This document shows positions 18,242 to 27,545 of a stretch of 64,000 nt of DNA, one piece after another. The DNA is from Pseudomonas mediterranea CFBP 5447 (GTDB lineage Bacteria > Pseudomonadota > Gammaproteobacteria > Pseudomonadales > Pseudomonadaceae). The translations under genes were made by a program, and so were the position numbers. The notes under the pieces were generated by a model. That model did not search any database. It saw nothing but the letters and a program-made list of their open reading frames with translations, and was not told the DNA's origin. The first letter of the stretch is position 1. Every line of letters starts with the position of its first letter. The stretch covers positions 434,001 to 498,000 of the forward strand of contig NZ_KN322983.1 in NCBI RefSeq assembly GCF_000774145.1. Direction: 5' to 3'.

Positions 18242-18931
18242 TCAGGCCGCCGCAGTGGATGGAACCGGCTCGGCCGGTTTACGAAAGGAGTCCAGGATCG
18301 AGCCGGTGTAAAACGTGTCACGGAAAAACCGCCAGCGGCCGAACAGGCAATACATATGAGTGATCTGGCCGCGTTCCTGATAGTCCATGCGCAGGTGCAT
18401 CTTGACGGCTGGAATGTTGCGCAACTCGAAGACGTCGACCACTTTGTCGCAACCCTGTTCGGCCATGGCTTTCCACAGATCCAGCTGGAGATCCACCGAT
18501 AGCCGGGTCCCCCAGTAAGCGTGGTACAGCTCGGCGCCGAACTGGAAGAACTCACCGGGTTTGACCGGGAACCGGCAGCGAAAGAAATGGCGGTCGAAAT
18601 AGTCCCGAGTAGTGCCCCAGATGAAAGCGACGTTGTCGCCCTTGTCGTCCAGGTACATGAACCCGGTGTGGCCGTCGGCAGCCAGTTCGCGCATGGTCTC
18701 GACGCGGTCGCCAAAGTACGCGGCGAAGGCATCGGCATTACCGGTGGTAATGGTTTCCCGGCGCAGCGGCGGATAGGGCCTGAGGTTGTTGGGCCGTATC
18801 GGACTGACCAGATCGCGTTCCATCCACACCAGTTGTTCGTGCAGACACACATAGTGTCTGCACAGCTGATTCAGAACGGCGCGCAGACCTCTTGTCCGGA
18901 TTCGATCAAGCAATTTTCGCAGAACGTTCAT
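18242..18931 (-). CDS. GNAT-type acetyltransferase, paralogue 1 (EPS locus)
   Basis: 229 aa beginning at the ATG at 18931, seven bases after GGAGG; longer frames upstream read through a REP hairpin. Aligns without gaps to the next upstream gene product, with more than half of positions identical by eye (shared blocks NADAFA, RVETMRELAADG, TRDYFDRHF, GRWR-FRDTFY). The GNAT-like region includes VKMHLRMDYQERGQITHMY. Presumably decorates the polysaccharide with acyl groups. The two copies probably arose by tandem duplication. Confidence 0.75.
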   Translation of the reverse strand: MNVLRKLLDRIRTRGLRAVLNQLCRHYVCLHEQLVWMERDLVSPIRPNNLRPYPPLRRETITTGNADAFAAYFGDRVETMRELAADGHTGFMYLDDKGDNVAFIWGTTRDYFDRHFFRCRFPVKPGEFFQFGAELYHAYWGTRLSVDLQLDLWKAMAEQGCDKVVDVFELRNIPAVKMHLRMDYQERGQITHMYCLFGRWRFFRDTFYTGSILDSFRKPAEPVPSTAAA

Positions 18932-18966
18932 GGTGCCTCCTGGTGGGGGGGCGGATTGGGGAAAGA

Positions 18967-18993
18967 CCCCATCGCGAGTTTGCTCGCGATGGG
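18967..18993. repeat. REP-like hairpin between the paralogues
   Basis: CCCCATCGCGAG, TTT, CTCGCGATGGGG-type arms form a perfect stem of about twelve pairs in the 80-base gap between the tandem GNAT genes. It is a single REP-like unit inside the operon and may stabilise or attenuate the transcript. Confidence 0.65.
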
Positions 18994-19011
18994 GGTGGAT
19001 CGCCATGGACC

Positions 19012-19701
19012 TCAGGCCGGCGCAGCCGATGCAAGCGGCGCGGCCGGTTTACGGAAGGCGTCCAGTGCCGAGCCGCGGTAGAACGTGTCACGGAAAAGCC
19101 GCCAGCGTCCGAACAGGCGGTACACGTGGGTGATTTTGCCGCGCTCCTGGAAGCCCATGCGCAGGTGCATCTTGATCGCCGGAGTGTTTTGCAGATCGCA
19201 GACATCGACCATTGTGTCGCAACCTTTGTCCGCCATGATTTTCCACATCTCCAGCTGCATGTCCGCAGACATGCTGGAACCCCAGTAGGCGCGGATCATC
19301 TCGCCACCGAACTGAAAGTACTCACCAGGCTTGATCGGGAAGTTGCAGCGATAGAAATGGCGGTCGAAATAATCCCGCGTGCTGGCCCAGGCGAAACCCA
19401 CGGTGTCGCCCTGAGCATCCAGGTACATCAAGCCCGTGTAGCCATCGGCCGCCAGCTCGCGCATGGTTTCGACGCGGTTGCCGAAGTGTCGGGCAAAAGC
19501 ATCGGCATTGCTGACCGTGATGAACTCCAGGCGCATCGGTGGGTAGGGCTTGAGGTTATGCGGGGGGAGTGGGGTTCGTACATCGTGCTCCAGCCACACC
19601 AGTCGGGTGTGGAAAAACACGTAGCGCCTGAACAGCTGTTTGAGAACAGCGCGCAGGCCTTTTCTTTGAATGCCATCACGTAACGCTTGCAGAACGCTCA
19701 T
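19012..19701 (-). CDS. GNAT-type acetyltransferase, paralogue 2 (EPS locus)
   Basis: 229 aa from the ATG at 19701, preceded by AGGAGG. Same length as the paralogue downstream and clearly homologous along the whole chain. Motifs shared by both copies include LKPYPP/LRPYPP, MRELAADGYTG, TRDYFDRHFYRC and KMHLRMGFQERGKITHVYRLFGR (read as separate blocks). Its ATG overlaps the stop of the glycoside hydrolase-like gene (ATGA), showing translational coupling within the operon. Confidence 0.75.
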   Translation of the reverse strand: MSVLQALRDGIQRKGLRAVLKQLFRRYVFFHTRLVWLEHDVRTPLPPHNLKPYPPMRLEFITVSNADAFARHFGNRVETMRELAADGYTGLMYLDAQGDTVGFAWASTRDYFDRHFYRCNFPIKPGEYFQFGGEMIRAYWGSSMSADMQLEMWKIMADKGCDTMVDVCDLQNTPAIKMHLRMGFQERGKITHVYRLFGRWRLFRDTFYRGSALDAFRKPAAPLASAAPA

Positions 19702-21665
19702 GGTGCCTCCTGACGGGTGGCGGGTGGGGGGAAAGAAGGAGCGGTCCAGCCCAGGGCAAACACGGTTTCTCCTGGCAGGAGAAAACGGATCTGCCCGGCC
19801 TCGCAGTTGAACGAGGCGCTGCGGCTGTGGTTGTCGGGGCCGAAAAACACCAGCTCTGCCTGAACCAGGGGACACGACGCGCCGTCCAGGCTGACCTGTT
19901 GCGGGCGCGTGCTTTTGTTCACGCCCAGCAGGCTGCGTCTCGTGTCGGTGGCCATGGCCAGAACGTCGACTTCGAAGGCGTCGTTATCCAGGCGTAGCAC
20001 CTGGTTGAGCCAATGCTGTTGGATGAATTGCTGGGCCAGACCCACCGGCTTGAGTTCGAAGCGCTGGTTGTCCAGCACCCGCATCATGCCTTTGGGGTAC
20101 TCGGGTTCGTCGGCGAGCATGAACCAATTGAGCATGTCCAGCCAGCCATCGGCCGAGGCGTTGATGACCACGGACGTCCACCACAGGGCGGCGTAGTGGG
20201 TTTCCTGGTCGTAGGGGCTCAGGCTCGAGCCGCTGGACATGTTGGTCTGGTCCAACAGCAGGGCCTTGCGTGGTCGTCCGTTATGATCCAGGCCCACCAG
20301 GCGGGCGGCCTGACGCACACTGTGGCGGTACACACGGGTGGCGAGCAGGTCGCGGATCATCCATTCATGCCAGGCCAGGGCGTCGATCTGGTCACCGTAC
20401 CTGGCCAGCAAGCGCCGCGCCCAATCGATCCCACGCCGATCAACGGCGTTTTCCGCCAAAGGACCATTGGTGAACCGGGAACTGGGCGGTAGGGTAATGC
20501 GCACCCCGGCACGGGCATCGACGGGGATGGCGCGAACCTGATTGGCCATGTTCTCGAACACCTGTTGGTAGCTGGCGAAATCCGGGTAGTTGAGGTTCGG
20601 CTCATCGGCGAAACCGAGGTAGTGGATGCCTTTGCCACCCAAGGCGTGGGTCGCCTTGAGCCAGTTTTGCAAACCGTTGTTGCTGACGCGGTCGGCCTGC
20701 AGGTCGGCCTTGCGCGCGCTACCGGCCAGCAGGGTGACGTCCTGGGTAATGCCGAAGCGGTCCTGGTACAGGCGCCGAAACTTGTTTTCATAGTCCGGCC
20801 TGTCCGCGATGATGTCGACCAGGCTGTAAAAGCTGGCGGCCTGGGGCTTGAGGGCTTCGATCACCGGGTAGACCGATGGCGGGGGCACGACATAGGGCAG
20901 GTAGACCCCCAGTTTCGGGGTTGTTCCCAGGACATCGCCATAGAGTTTCAGGTGCGCCTGCCCCGGGTCCTGGCGCAGCGGTTGCAGATGCTCGGGGTTC
21001 TGCGCGAACAGGTTCGCCGTGCCATCCAGCCAGAATGCCGCCTTGCCGTTGCCCTGCAATTGCAGGCGCCAGGTCTGCTCGACATTGGCGACGGGCAGGG
21101 CGACTTGATCGAATTGCCAATAGGCCGGGTAGGGCTTGAGGTTCAACTGAAGCTGTTTGCCGTCGGCGACGCGTCGGGCTCGCAGGCTGCGCACGCCGCC
21201 GTGGAACTTGCCTGCCAGCACGGCCTGTTCGCCGGGGGCGACCTTGAAATACAACTCCTCGCCGTCGTGGGTTTCGACGCTGAAATGCACCTTTGCCGGT
21301 GCGAACAGCGCGCGGGTACGCGCGTCATGTTCGACGCTGTAGCGGCGGAAGCTGTAGCCGGGAATTTCCAGGCGATAGCTGGCGGCCCCCGGCAGCAAAG
21401 GCCATTGCTGTTCGCCACGCTCTTGGACCTTCTTGATCAAGCGTTTCCCTGCCAGGCGCCCCTGGCCGTCGAGCAGGTACAGGTGTTCCGAATTGGCGTT
21501 GGCCTGCCAGGCCGGCACCCAGCGCACGGTCACGCTGTCCGGCCGGTCGGTCTGCAGGTACAGGCTGCCATCGCGGATGCCGGTCCAGGACATGGAGGCG
21601 CCATCGGCTGGAAGTGCCAGGGCCCACAGGCATGCAGCCATTATCCAGCACCGCGCCGCCCCCAT
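19698..21665 (-). CDS. Secreted glycoside hydrolase-like protein of the EPS locus
   Basis: 655 aa if started at the ATG at 21665. Residues 1-24 read as a signal peptide (WIMAACLWALALPADGAS). The first third is beta-rich; the central part looks like a clan-A (beta/alpha)8 barrel, with IHYLGFADEPNLNYP placing E355 as a candidate acid/base, as in NEP motifs of GH39-like enzymes such as PslG. The sequence continues in frame upstream to an ATG at 21776, but those residues are translated REP repeats. Role: trimming, release or turnover of the polymer. Family assignment is tentative. Confidence 0.65.
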   Translation of the reverse strand: MGAARCWIMAACLWALALPADGASMSWTGIRDGSLYLQTDRPDSVTVRWVPAWQANANSEHLYLLDGQGRLAGKRLIKKVQERGEQQWPLLPGAASYRLEIPGYSFRRYSVEHDARTRALFAPAKVHFSVETHDGEELYFKVAPGEQAVLAGKFHGGVRSLRARRVADGKQLQLNLKPYPAYWQFDQVALPVANVEQTWRLQLQGNGKAAFWLDGTANLFAQNPEHLQPLRQDPGQAHLKLYGDVLGTTPKLGVYLPYVVPPPSVYPVIEALKPQAASFYSLVDIIADRPDYENKFRRLYQDRFGITQDVTLLAGSARKADLQADRVSNNGLQNWLKATHALGGKGIHYLGFADEPNLNYPDFASYQQVFENMANQVRAIPVDARAGVRITLPPSSRFTNGPLAENAVDRRGIDWARRLLARYGDQIDALAWHEWMIRDLLATRVYRHSVRQAARLVGLDHNGRPRKALLLDQTNMSSGSSLSPYDQETHYAALWWTSVVINASADGWLDMLNWFMLADEPEYPKGMMRVLDNQRFELKPVGLAQQFIQQHWLNQVLRLDNDAFEVDVLAMATDTRRSLLGVNKSTRPQQVSLDGASCPLVQAELVFFGPDNHSRSASFNCEAGQIRFLLPGETVFALGWTAPSFPPPATRQEAP

Positions 21666-21751
21666 CGCGAGCAGGCTCGCTCCCACCCTGCATCGGCCGC
21701 GGATACTGTGATTGACACCAAACCCTGTGGGAGCGAGCCTGCTCGCGATGG
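21662..21751. repeat. REP pair at the start of the glycoside hydrolase gene
   Basis: Two inverted REP units (21662-21686 and 21727-21751), each with GCGAGCAGGCTCGC or its complement, fill the gap between the flippase stop and the glycoside hydrolase start. The ATG used for that gene falls inside the first unit. Confidence 0.85.
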
Positions 21752-21772
21752 CGGACTGAGGGGCGACGAAGC

Positions 21773-23077
21773 TCATGCCGATTTCCCCATCAGCATCTGC
21801 CGCATCGGCAACAGGTCGCTGGGCAGGATGATCAACGTCTGCCACAGCGCCACGCCGCTGAGACGGCAATATATCGCCAGCAGCGCCAGGGTCACCCCCA
21901 GGTACGCGATGGAGGACGAGGCCGCGGCACCGACGATGCCGTAGCGGGGAATCAACAGCACGTTCAGCGCCAGGTTCAACAACGCCCCCGCACCCATCAG
22001 CAGCGATACCGTGCCGGGCCGGTTTTTGCCCAACAGGTCCAGGCGCAGGATGCTCGCGTAGCACAGTCCGAACAGCCCCGGCAGCAAGGCCAGCAAGGCC
22101 GGGTAAGCCGGTTGGTAGGCCACGCCGAACAAGATCACGATCAACCATTCGCCGATCAGCGCCATGGCCAGGCAGGCGCCGAGCATCACCGTGGCGGTCA
22201 GGCGCAGCGCCAGGGGCGTCAGGCGCTGCATGTCGCGGTCCTGTTGCAACAGGCGTTTCATCAGCGGGGTGGTCACGGCCTCCGGCACGATCAGCAGCAG
22301 CTCGGCGGCGGCGCTGGCCATGGCGTAGTGACCCAGGGCGGCACTGCCCAGCAGGGCGCCGATGAACAGGTAGTCCGAGCGCATCATCACTTGCTGAAAC
22401 AGCAGATCCGGATGGCTGCGGGCACCGTAGCGCAGCAGCTCGCCCTGGCTGGCACGGTTCCATTGCAGCGACACGTCGTGATCGCGCCGCAACCAGACCC
22501 AGCCGGCCAGCACCACCAGGCTCAGGCCCGTCAGCCAACTGATCAGCGCCGCTTCCAGGGCTGCATCCTTCCACATCCAGAACAGCGCCAGGAACAGCAG
22601 CAGCGGTGTCAGGGATTCCATCAGGCGCAAGGCGTTGAAGCCGCCCACGCCGCCGGAGGCATTGTGCAGCGTCAACAGGCCGCTCTTGAGGACACTCAAC
22701 GGCACGGCGAGCAACAGCAGCCAGGCCAGCAGCCCCAACTGAGTGGTGATGTCCAGGTCGGTACCGAACACCCGCGCCAGCGCCACGACCAACAGGGTCA
22801 ACAACCCGGCCAACAGGCAACCGAACACCAGCACCTGGCTGAGCAGCAGCCCCATCGGACGCTGCTGCGCCGCCTGATAGCCCACGGCGGAGTTCAGGCC
22901 ACCGCTGGTGGCGGCGCTGATCAGGTCCGGCAAGGTGCTGAGCAGAGCGAACAAGCCGCGTTCGCTGGGCCCCAGAATGCGTGCCAGCAACACGTTGCGC
23001 AGCAGGCGCAGGCCGATCATCGCCAGGCTCGTGCCCGTGCTCAGCACCAAGTGCTTGATGTAATGCGCTCGGCTCAT
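21773..23077 (-). CDS. Wzx-like polysaccharide flippase
   Basis: 434 aa with about twelve hydrophobic segments, the layout of the MATE/MVF-type polysaccharide transporter family. The N-terminal pattern RLLRNVLLARILGPSERGLFALL is typical of Wzx/RfbX proteins. It would flip the undecaprenyl-linked repeat unit across the inner membrane. The start at 23077 was chosen because it overlaps the deacetylase stop by four bases (ATGA); the 66 residues of open frame before it are Arg/Pro-rich shadow. Confidence 0.85.
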   Translation of the reverse strand: MSRAHYIKHLVLSTGTSLAMIGLRLLRNVLLARILGPSERGLFALLSTLPDLISAATSGGLNSAVGYQAAQQRPMGLLLSQVLVFGCLLAGLLTLLVVALARVFGTDLDITTQLGLLAWLLLLAVPLSVLKSGLLTLHNASGGVGGFNALRLMESLTPLLLFLALFWMWKDAALEAALISWLTGLSLVVLAGWVWLRRDHDVSLQWNRASQGELLRYGARSHPDLLFQQVMMRSDYLFIGALLGSAALGHYAMASAAAELLLIVPEAVTTPLMKRLLQQDRDMQRLTPLALRLTATVMLGACLAMALIGEWLIVILFGVAYQPAYPALLALLPGLFGLCYASILRLDLLGKNRPGTVSLLMGAGALLNLALNVLLIPRYGIVGAAASSSIAYLGVTLALLAIYCRLSGVALWQTLIILPSDLLPMRQMLMGKSA

Positions 23078-24078
23078 GGACGTGTCCCTCGGCGTATGCG
23101 CCAGGCCAGCAGTTCGGGATGAAGGGCATTGCGCTGGCTGACGCCGAAGCGCGGTACGTTCAAAGGGTCGCCGTCGTTGCGATAGAGCCCGGCCTCGGTG
23201 CCCAGGGCGAAGGAAAAACCGTGGGCCGCCACTTGGCGACGGACGCGCTCGTCGTGATCGCCATTGGGATAGCAATACACCGGCAATGGTTGGGCGCAGG
23301 CGTTTTCCAGGGCTATCCGGCTGCGACTCAGTTCTTCATGCAGGCGCTGGTCGTCGAGCTGGGTGAGGATCGCGTGGCTGGCCCCGTGCGGGCCGAAGCG
23401 CACCAGGCCCGAATCTTCGAGCATGCGCACCTGGGTCCAGTCCAATGCCTGGGGCTGGGCGCCATGGGGGCAGGTGTCGGTGAGGTCGCTCAGGGTTTGC
23501 GGATCGAGGGTCTTGAGGCTTTGCAGATAATGCAGCAATGACAGGCTGCGGCGTTCGTCATCCAGGTCATCGAGCATCACCGGCAGCGGCCGTCCGGCCT
23601 GTTGCAAGTGTTCGATCAGCGCCAGCCGCGCCACCTGGCCGTGACTGCCCCACAGGGTTTCGCCGATGCTTTCCCACCAGAAGTGCTGGCGGCTGCCGAT
23701 GAAATCGGTGGACAGGAAAATACTCGCCGGCACCTGGTATTGGCGCAGCAAGGGGAAGGCGTTCATGGCGTTGTCGCGCCAGCCGTCGTCGAAGGTCAGG
23801 GCCACCCGCGGACGGTCCGGGACGGTGGCGGGGTCGGCCAGTAGCAAGGTCATCAGGGGCACGCATTCGAAGTACCGTTGCAGCCAGATCAGCAAGTGCT
23901 CGAAGGCTTCCGGCCCCACGCACAATTCGTTGCGATGGGGCAGTTCGGCGGCGCGGTCGTTGCTCAGTACGCGATGCAGCATCAGGATCACGCCGGCACC
24001 CCGCAACGGGCCGCGGCCCAGGGCCGTGTTCAGGTACAGCCAGCCGCCGGTGAGCTTGAAGACTTGTTTGATCGACAT
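23074..24078 (-). CDS. NodB-type polysaccharide deacetylase
   Basis: 334 aa with the carbohydrate esterase 4 signature: catalytic/metal motif ALTFDDGWRDN near residues 94-104, then SIFLSTDFIG, and later motifs WESIGETLW, FGPHGASHAIL (second metal motif of the HxxxH kind) and YCYPNGDHDE. No signal peptide, so it probably acts in the cytoplasm or at the inner face on lipid-linked intermediates. The ATG follows GAGGTGACC on the minus strand, and the stop overlaps the flippase gene. Confidence 0.85.
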   Translation of the reverse strand: MSIKQVFKLTGGWLYLNTALGRGPLRGAGVILMLHRVLSNDRAAELPHRNELCVGPEAFEHLLIWLQRYFECVPLMTLLLADPATVPDRPRVALTFDDGWRDNAMNAFPLLRQYQVPASIFLSTDFIGSRQHFWWESIGETLWGSHGQVARLALIEHLQQAGRPLPVMLDDLDDERRSLSLLHYLQSLKTLDPQTLSDLTDTCPHGAQPQALDWTQVRMLEDSGLVRFGPHGASHAILTQLDDQRLHEELSRSRIALENACAQPLPVYCYPNGDHDERVRRQVAAHGFSFALGTEAGLYRNDGDPLNVPRFGVSQRNALHPELLAWRIRRGTRP

Positions 24079-24089
24079 CGGTCACCTCC

Positions 24090-25226
24090 TCAGCGGTTCT
24101 GCTCGGGATTCCATTGGCTGTAGCGCCGGCCCCGCAGGAACTGCCACAGGCCGATGCTCATGCCCACCAGCGTCACCAGCACGAACGCCGCCAGGCGAAA
24201 GGGCCGGGGCAAGCGGTGATGCATATCCACCAGGCCCAGCAGCGCCATGGCGTAGCCGAGCACTTGGGCGGCCAGGCTCAGGCGATAGAACCCCTGGTCG
24301 CCCCACAACCAGAGGTTGCTGAGCAGCAGCGGCAGCAGCAACACCGGCGCCAGGCGGCGGATCAGCTTGTGGCTGATCAGCCCGATGGCGTACAGACCAT
24401 GCCGCAGCGGATTGAGCAGCGCCCGGCGCTGGGCCAGGCTCTGCAAGCCTCCGACGGTGACCCGCTGGCGCCGGCGAAACTGCTTGTCGGCCTCGTCCAC
24501 GCCCTGGTCGATCACTCGGGCCTTCGGCACATAGACGATGGATTTGCCGGCGGCCGGTGCGCAGGTGCTGAGGAAGAAGTCATCGTTGACCTGGGCCGGA
24601 ATCGGCTCGAACAGCTCCCGGCGCAGAGCCAGCAACGCACCGTCGGCCGAAACCATGCAGCCGGTGCGGCTTTCCAGCCGCCGCAGCCAGCCTTCGTAGT
24701 GCCGGTACAAGCTGTCGCCCAGGCTCAGGCCCTTGCCCGGCACGGGGATTTCCATGTGTCCGGCACAGGCGCCGACCTCCGGATCGCCCAGGGGCGCGAG
24801 CAAATGGCCGAGGGTGTCGTGGCTCCATTGGTTATCGGCGTCGGTAAAGACCAGGATCTCGCCGCTGCTGTGGGCCACGCCGGTATTGAGGGCCGCGGCC
24901 TTGCCCTGGCGGGGCAGGTCGAGCACGGTGATGCGCGGGTCGTTCACCTTGTGTGCGCAGGCCACCGTGTCGTCGCTGGAACCGTCGCTGGCGAGAATGA
25001 TCTGCAGCGAGCGCGCCGGATAATCCTGGGCGAGCAAGGTGCGCAATTTGTCTTCGATGTGCCGTGCTTCGTTGTGGGCGGCGATGACGATGCTGATGTC
25101 CATCGGCAGCGCCTTGCCGTAGCGCCGGACCGGAAACAGCGGTGTCAGCAGGCTCAGCATCAGCGGGTAGCCGAGGTAGGCATACACCGGCAGTAACAGG
25201 CAGCCCCAATAAATGAATTCAGCCAC
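24090..25226 (-). CDS. Membrane glycosyltransferase family 2 (EPS locus)
   Basis: 378 aa. Starts at a GTG (25226) seven bases after AGGAGA and overlaps the previous stop by eight bases; a longer frame to 25277 lacks support. One N-terminal membrane helix precedes a GT-A domain with DISIVIAAHNEA, a DxD-type motif FTDADN and the acceptor motif RRRQR (a variant of QxxRW), followed by three or four C-terminal helices. This is the architecture of processive or membrane GT2 enzymes; it likely adds a sugar to the growing repeat unit. Confidence 0.85.
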   Translation of the reverse strand: MAEFIYWGCLLLPVYAYLGYPLMLSLLTPLFPVRRYGKALPMDISIVIAAHNEARHIEDKLRTLLAQDYPARSLQIILASDGSSDDTVACAHKVNDPRITVLDLPRQGKAAALNTGVAHSSGEILVFTDADNQWSHDTLGHLLAPLGDPEVGACAGHMEIPVPGKGLSLGDSLYRHYEGWLRRLESRTGCMVSADGALLALRRELFEPIPAQVNDDFFLSTCAPAAGKSIVYVPKARVIDQGVDEADKQFRRRQRVTVGGLQSLAQRRALLNPLRHGLYAIGLISHKLIRRLAPVLLLPLLLSNLWLWGDQGFYRLSLAAQVLGYAMALLGLVDMHHRLPRPFRLAAFVLVTLVGMSIGLWQFLRGRRYSQWNPEQNR

Positions 25227-26178
25227 GGGCAGGTCTCCTGACGTTCCAATGACAAAGGTTGAGCAACAACGCGGCACCGGTCAGGTGCAGGCGCACCCCG
25301 TGCAAGGCCCACAGCTGCAAGGTCAGGCGCGGGTCGCGCCGGCTTTGGCGCAGGCTGAGGAACAACGGCGGCAGCGAGGTGATCAGCAACAGCATCAGCG
25401 CCAGGCGCAACTGGCCCTGGAGCGAGGCGACCAGCGCCAGCAGATCCAGCCCCCAGGCCGCGATGGACAGCACCGGAAAGCGCAGCAGGCGCAGGCTCGG
25501 ACCATGGCTGCGCAGCAATTGCAGATGACTGCCCTGGCGCCACAGTTCCTTGCTCATCCACTCGCGCCAACTGCCTTCGTAGCCCCAATGCAAGGCCACG
25601 CATTCGTTGACCAGCAACAGTTGCGCGTCGATCTGGCGCAGGCGCAGGGAGAAATCCTTGTCCTCGCCGGTGCGCAGGGTTTCGTCGAAGCCGCCGACCC
25701 GTTCGAACCACGACCGACGCATCAACAGGTTGGCGCTGGGCAGCCACTGCACCCGGTGCAGACGATGGGCGCCGGGACGCTGGCTGCGACGCTGCCAGGC
25801 TTCGGCGAACCAAGGGGCCTGGCGGGGCGTGTCGAGGTCCAGGCCCAGTACATCGCCCTGGTGACCCTCCAGTTCCAGCAGCAGCTTGAGCCAGTTGGCC
25901 GGCATCTCGATGTCGGCGTCGATGAACGCCAGCCAGTCGCCGTGGGCCGCCGCCGCGCCGCGGTTGCGCAGGGCACCGATGTGCACGTCGGGCACGATCA
26001 GCACCCGCGCGCCCAGCTCGTTGGCGATGCGCGGGCCATGGTCGTCGGAACCGTTGTCCACCACGATCAACTCGCACTCCAGCTGCGCCTGGCGGGCGGC
26101 TTCCTGGGCCGCCCGCAAGGTACGGCCGATGTGCCGGGCCTCGTTGTACATCGGGATCACAATGCTGACCCGGTTCAT
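25219..26178 (-). CDS. Glycosyltransferase family 2 (EPS locus)
   Basis: 319 aa from the ATG at 26178, which overlaps the polymerase stop (ATGA) and follows AGGAGG. GT-A fold with VSIVIPMYNEARHIG at the N-terminus and the DxD-like metal motif FIDADIEMP near residue 90; ALHWGYEGSWREW fits the acceptor region. A hydrophobic C-terminal region (about 235-290) may attach it to the membrane. Adds one sugar of the repeat unit. Confidence 0.85.
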   Translation of the reverse strand: MNRVSIVIPMYNEARHIGRTLRAAQEAARQAQLECELIVVDNGSDDHGPRIANELGARVLIVPDVHIGALRNRGAAAAHGDWLAFIDADIEMPANWLKLLLELEGHQGDVLGLDLDTPRQAPWFAEAWQRRSQRPGAHRLHRVQWLPSANLLMRRSWFERVGGFDETLRTGEDKDFSLRLRQIDAQLLLVNECVALHWGYEGSWREWMSKELWRQGSHLQLLRSHGPSLRLLRFPVLSIAAWGLDLLALVASLQGQLRLALMLLLITSLPPLFLSLRQSRRDPRLTLQLWALHGVRLHLTGAALLLNLCHWNVRRPARG

Positions 26179-27545
26179 GGGTGCGCCTCCTGCGGCCTTG
26201 CCTGTTCTGCCTCTTGGCGCAACACGGAGGTCAAGGCGAGCATGATCCACAGCAGCTTGTGGTTCGGCGCGCTGAGGAACGTCAGGAACAGCATCAGCGA
26301 GAGGAAACTCGTGCCCAGGTGCGTCAGCAGGTCCGCCTGCGCCCAGTCCCGGCGCGCGAGCCAGAGCCGGCGGGCCTGCAGCAGGTTGTACAGGCCCAGG
26401 CCCAGCATGCCGACGAACATCAGCCCGCCCGGAATGCCGATTTCACTGAAGATCTCCAGGTAGGTGTTGTGGGCGCGGCGATACAGGTCCCCCAGCTTGC
26501 GGTTGGCCGAGAACGCCTTGGCGTAGCCGGTGGGCGCATAGTGCAGCGGGAAGGTGCCGGGGCCGGTGCCGAGCACCGGGTTTTCGCGGATCATCTGGCT
26601 GCCCACCACGATGTACGAAGCACGCCGGCCGAGGGATTCGTCCCTGTAGGCATTGACGCCGGCGCTGAGGATGCTCAACGACTGGATGCGTGCGATGTAG
26701 CCGGCCGGCATGACGGCGACTGCCAGCGGCACCAGCAGCGCCAGCCCGAGCATGGCGAACCCCAGGTGCCGTGGACGGACACGCGGCAGTTGCGCGCGAT
26801 AGTGATACAGCCCGATCGCCAGGCTGAGCAGGAGCACCACCAGCCCCGAACGCGATTCAGTCTTGGTCATGCCACCCAGCAGCAGCGCCAGACAACCCAT
26901 CCAGAACAACCGGTGCAGCAGATTCGGCCCGCGCACCACCAGCAGCAACGCCAGGGGCATGGTAAAGGCGATCAGCAGGGCGAAGGCGTTCGGGTCTTCC
27001 AGCAGGCCCGAGGCGCGGCCCTGATCCTGGTATTTGGCGGAAAACATCGCCATCACGCGGGTGGTGACGACACTCAGCGTCATTACGCGGCAGAACCAGT
27101 CGAGGTTCAGTTCGCGGCCGATCAACAGGGTGATGACGAACAGGGTCAATCCCACGCTCAGTTCGCGCAAATGGGTCATCGACAGCTCCAGGCTGTCCGA
27201 CAGGTACAGGCTCAGGCCATACAGCATCATGAAGCCGATCAGCGGCCGCCAGATATTGCTGCGCAGGCGCGTGCCCGGGATCTGGTGCAGGGCCAGTTGC
27301 AGCATCAGGATCAGCACCAGTGCCAGGCCGAAGAATTTGCTGCCGGAGAGCGGGTTGTCCTTGAACAAGCCTTCGAACGGGACCAGCGCAGCGATGCCCA
27401 GCAGACCCCAGGCGGGTTTGCGATAGAGCGCGGCGACACCCACCAGGCCGAGCACCGCCCCCGGTGCCAGAAACGGATACGGGCTGGCCAGCAAGGCCAG
27501 GCAAACCAGCCCCAGCAGGCTGACAATCGAGAGTGGGACAATCAT
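26175..27545 (-). CDS. O-antigen ligase/Wzy-like polymerase
   Basis: 456 aa with eleven to twelve membrane segments and one large periplasmic loop (about residues 290-370) containing GTGPGTFPLHYAPTGYAKAF and RRAHNTYLEIFSEIGIPG. The HNTYLEI motif is the hallmark of the Wzy_C/O-antigen ligase family. In this operon it is the natural polymerase joining lipid-linked repeat units. Stop and start overlaps (ATGA) couple it to both neighbours. Confidence 0.87.
   Translation of the reverse strand: MIVPLSIVSLLGLVCLALLASPYPFLAPGAVLGLVGVAALYRKPAWGLLGIAALVPFEGLFKDNPLSGSKFFGLALVLILMLQLALHQIPGTRLRSNIWRPLIGFMMLYGLSLYLSDSLELSMTHLRELSVGLTLFVITLLIGRELNLDWFCRVMTLSVVTTRVMAMFSAKYQDQGRASGLLEDPNAFALLIAFTMPLALLLVVRGPNLLHRLFWMGCLALLLGGMTKTESRSGLVVLLLSLAIGLYHYRAQLPRVRPRHLGFAMLGLALLVPLAVAVMPAGYIARIQSLSILSAGVNAYRDESLGRRASYIVVGSQMIRENPVLGTGPGTFPLHYAPTGYAKAFSANRKLGDLYRRAHNTYLEIFSEIGIPGGLMFVGMLGLGLYNLLQARRLWLARRDWAQADLLTHLGTSFLSLMLFLTFLSAPNHKLLWIMLALTSVLRQEAEQARPQEAHP

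Noticed and set aside
19698..23129. A 1143-codon open frame on the minus strand
   Set aside because: Only its last 655 codons are a plausible protein. The rest is the wrong frame of the flippase gene plus translated REP repeats.
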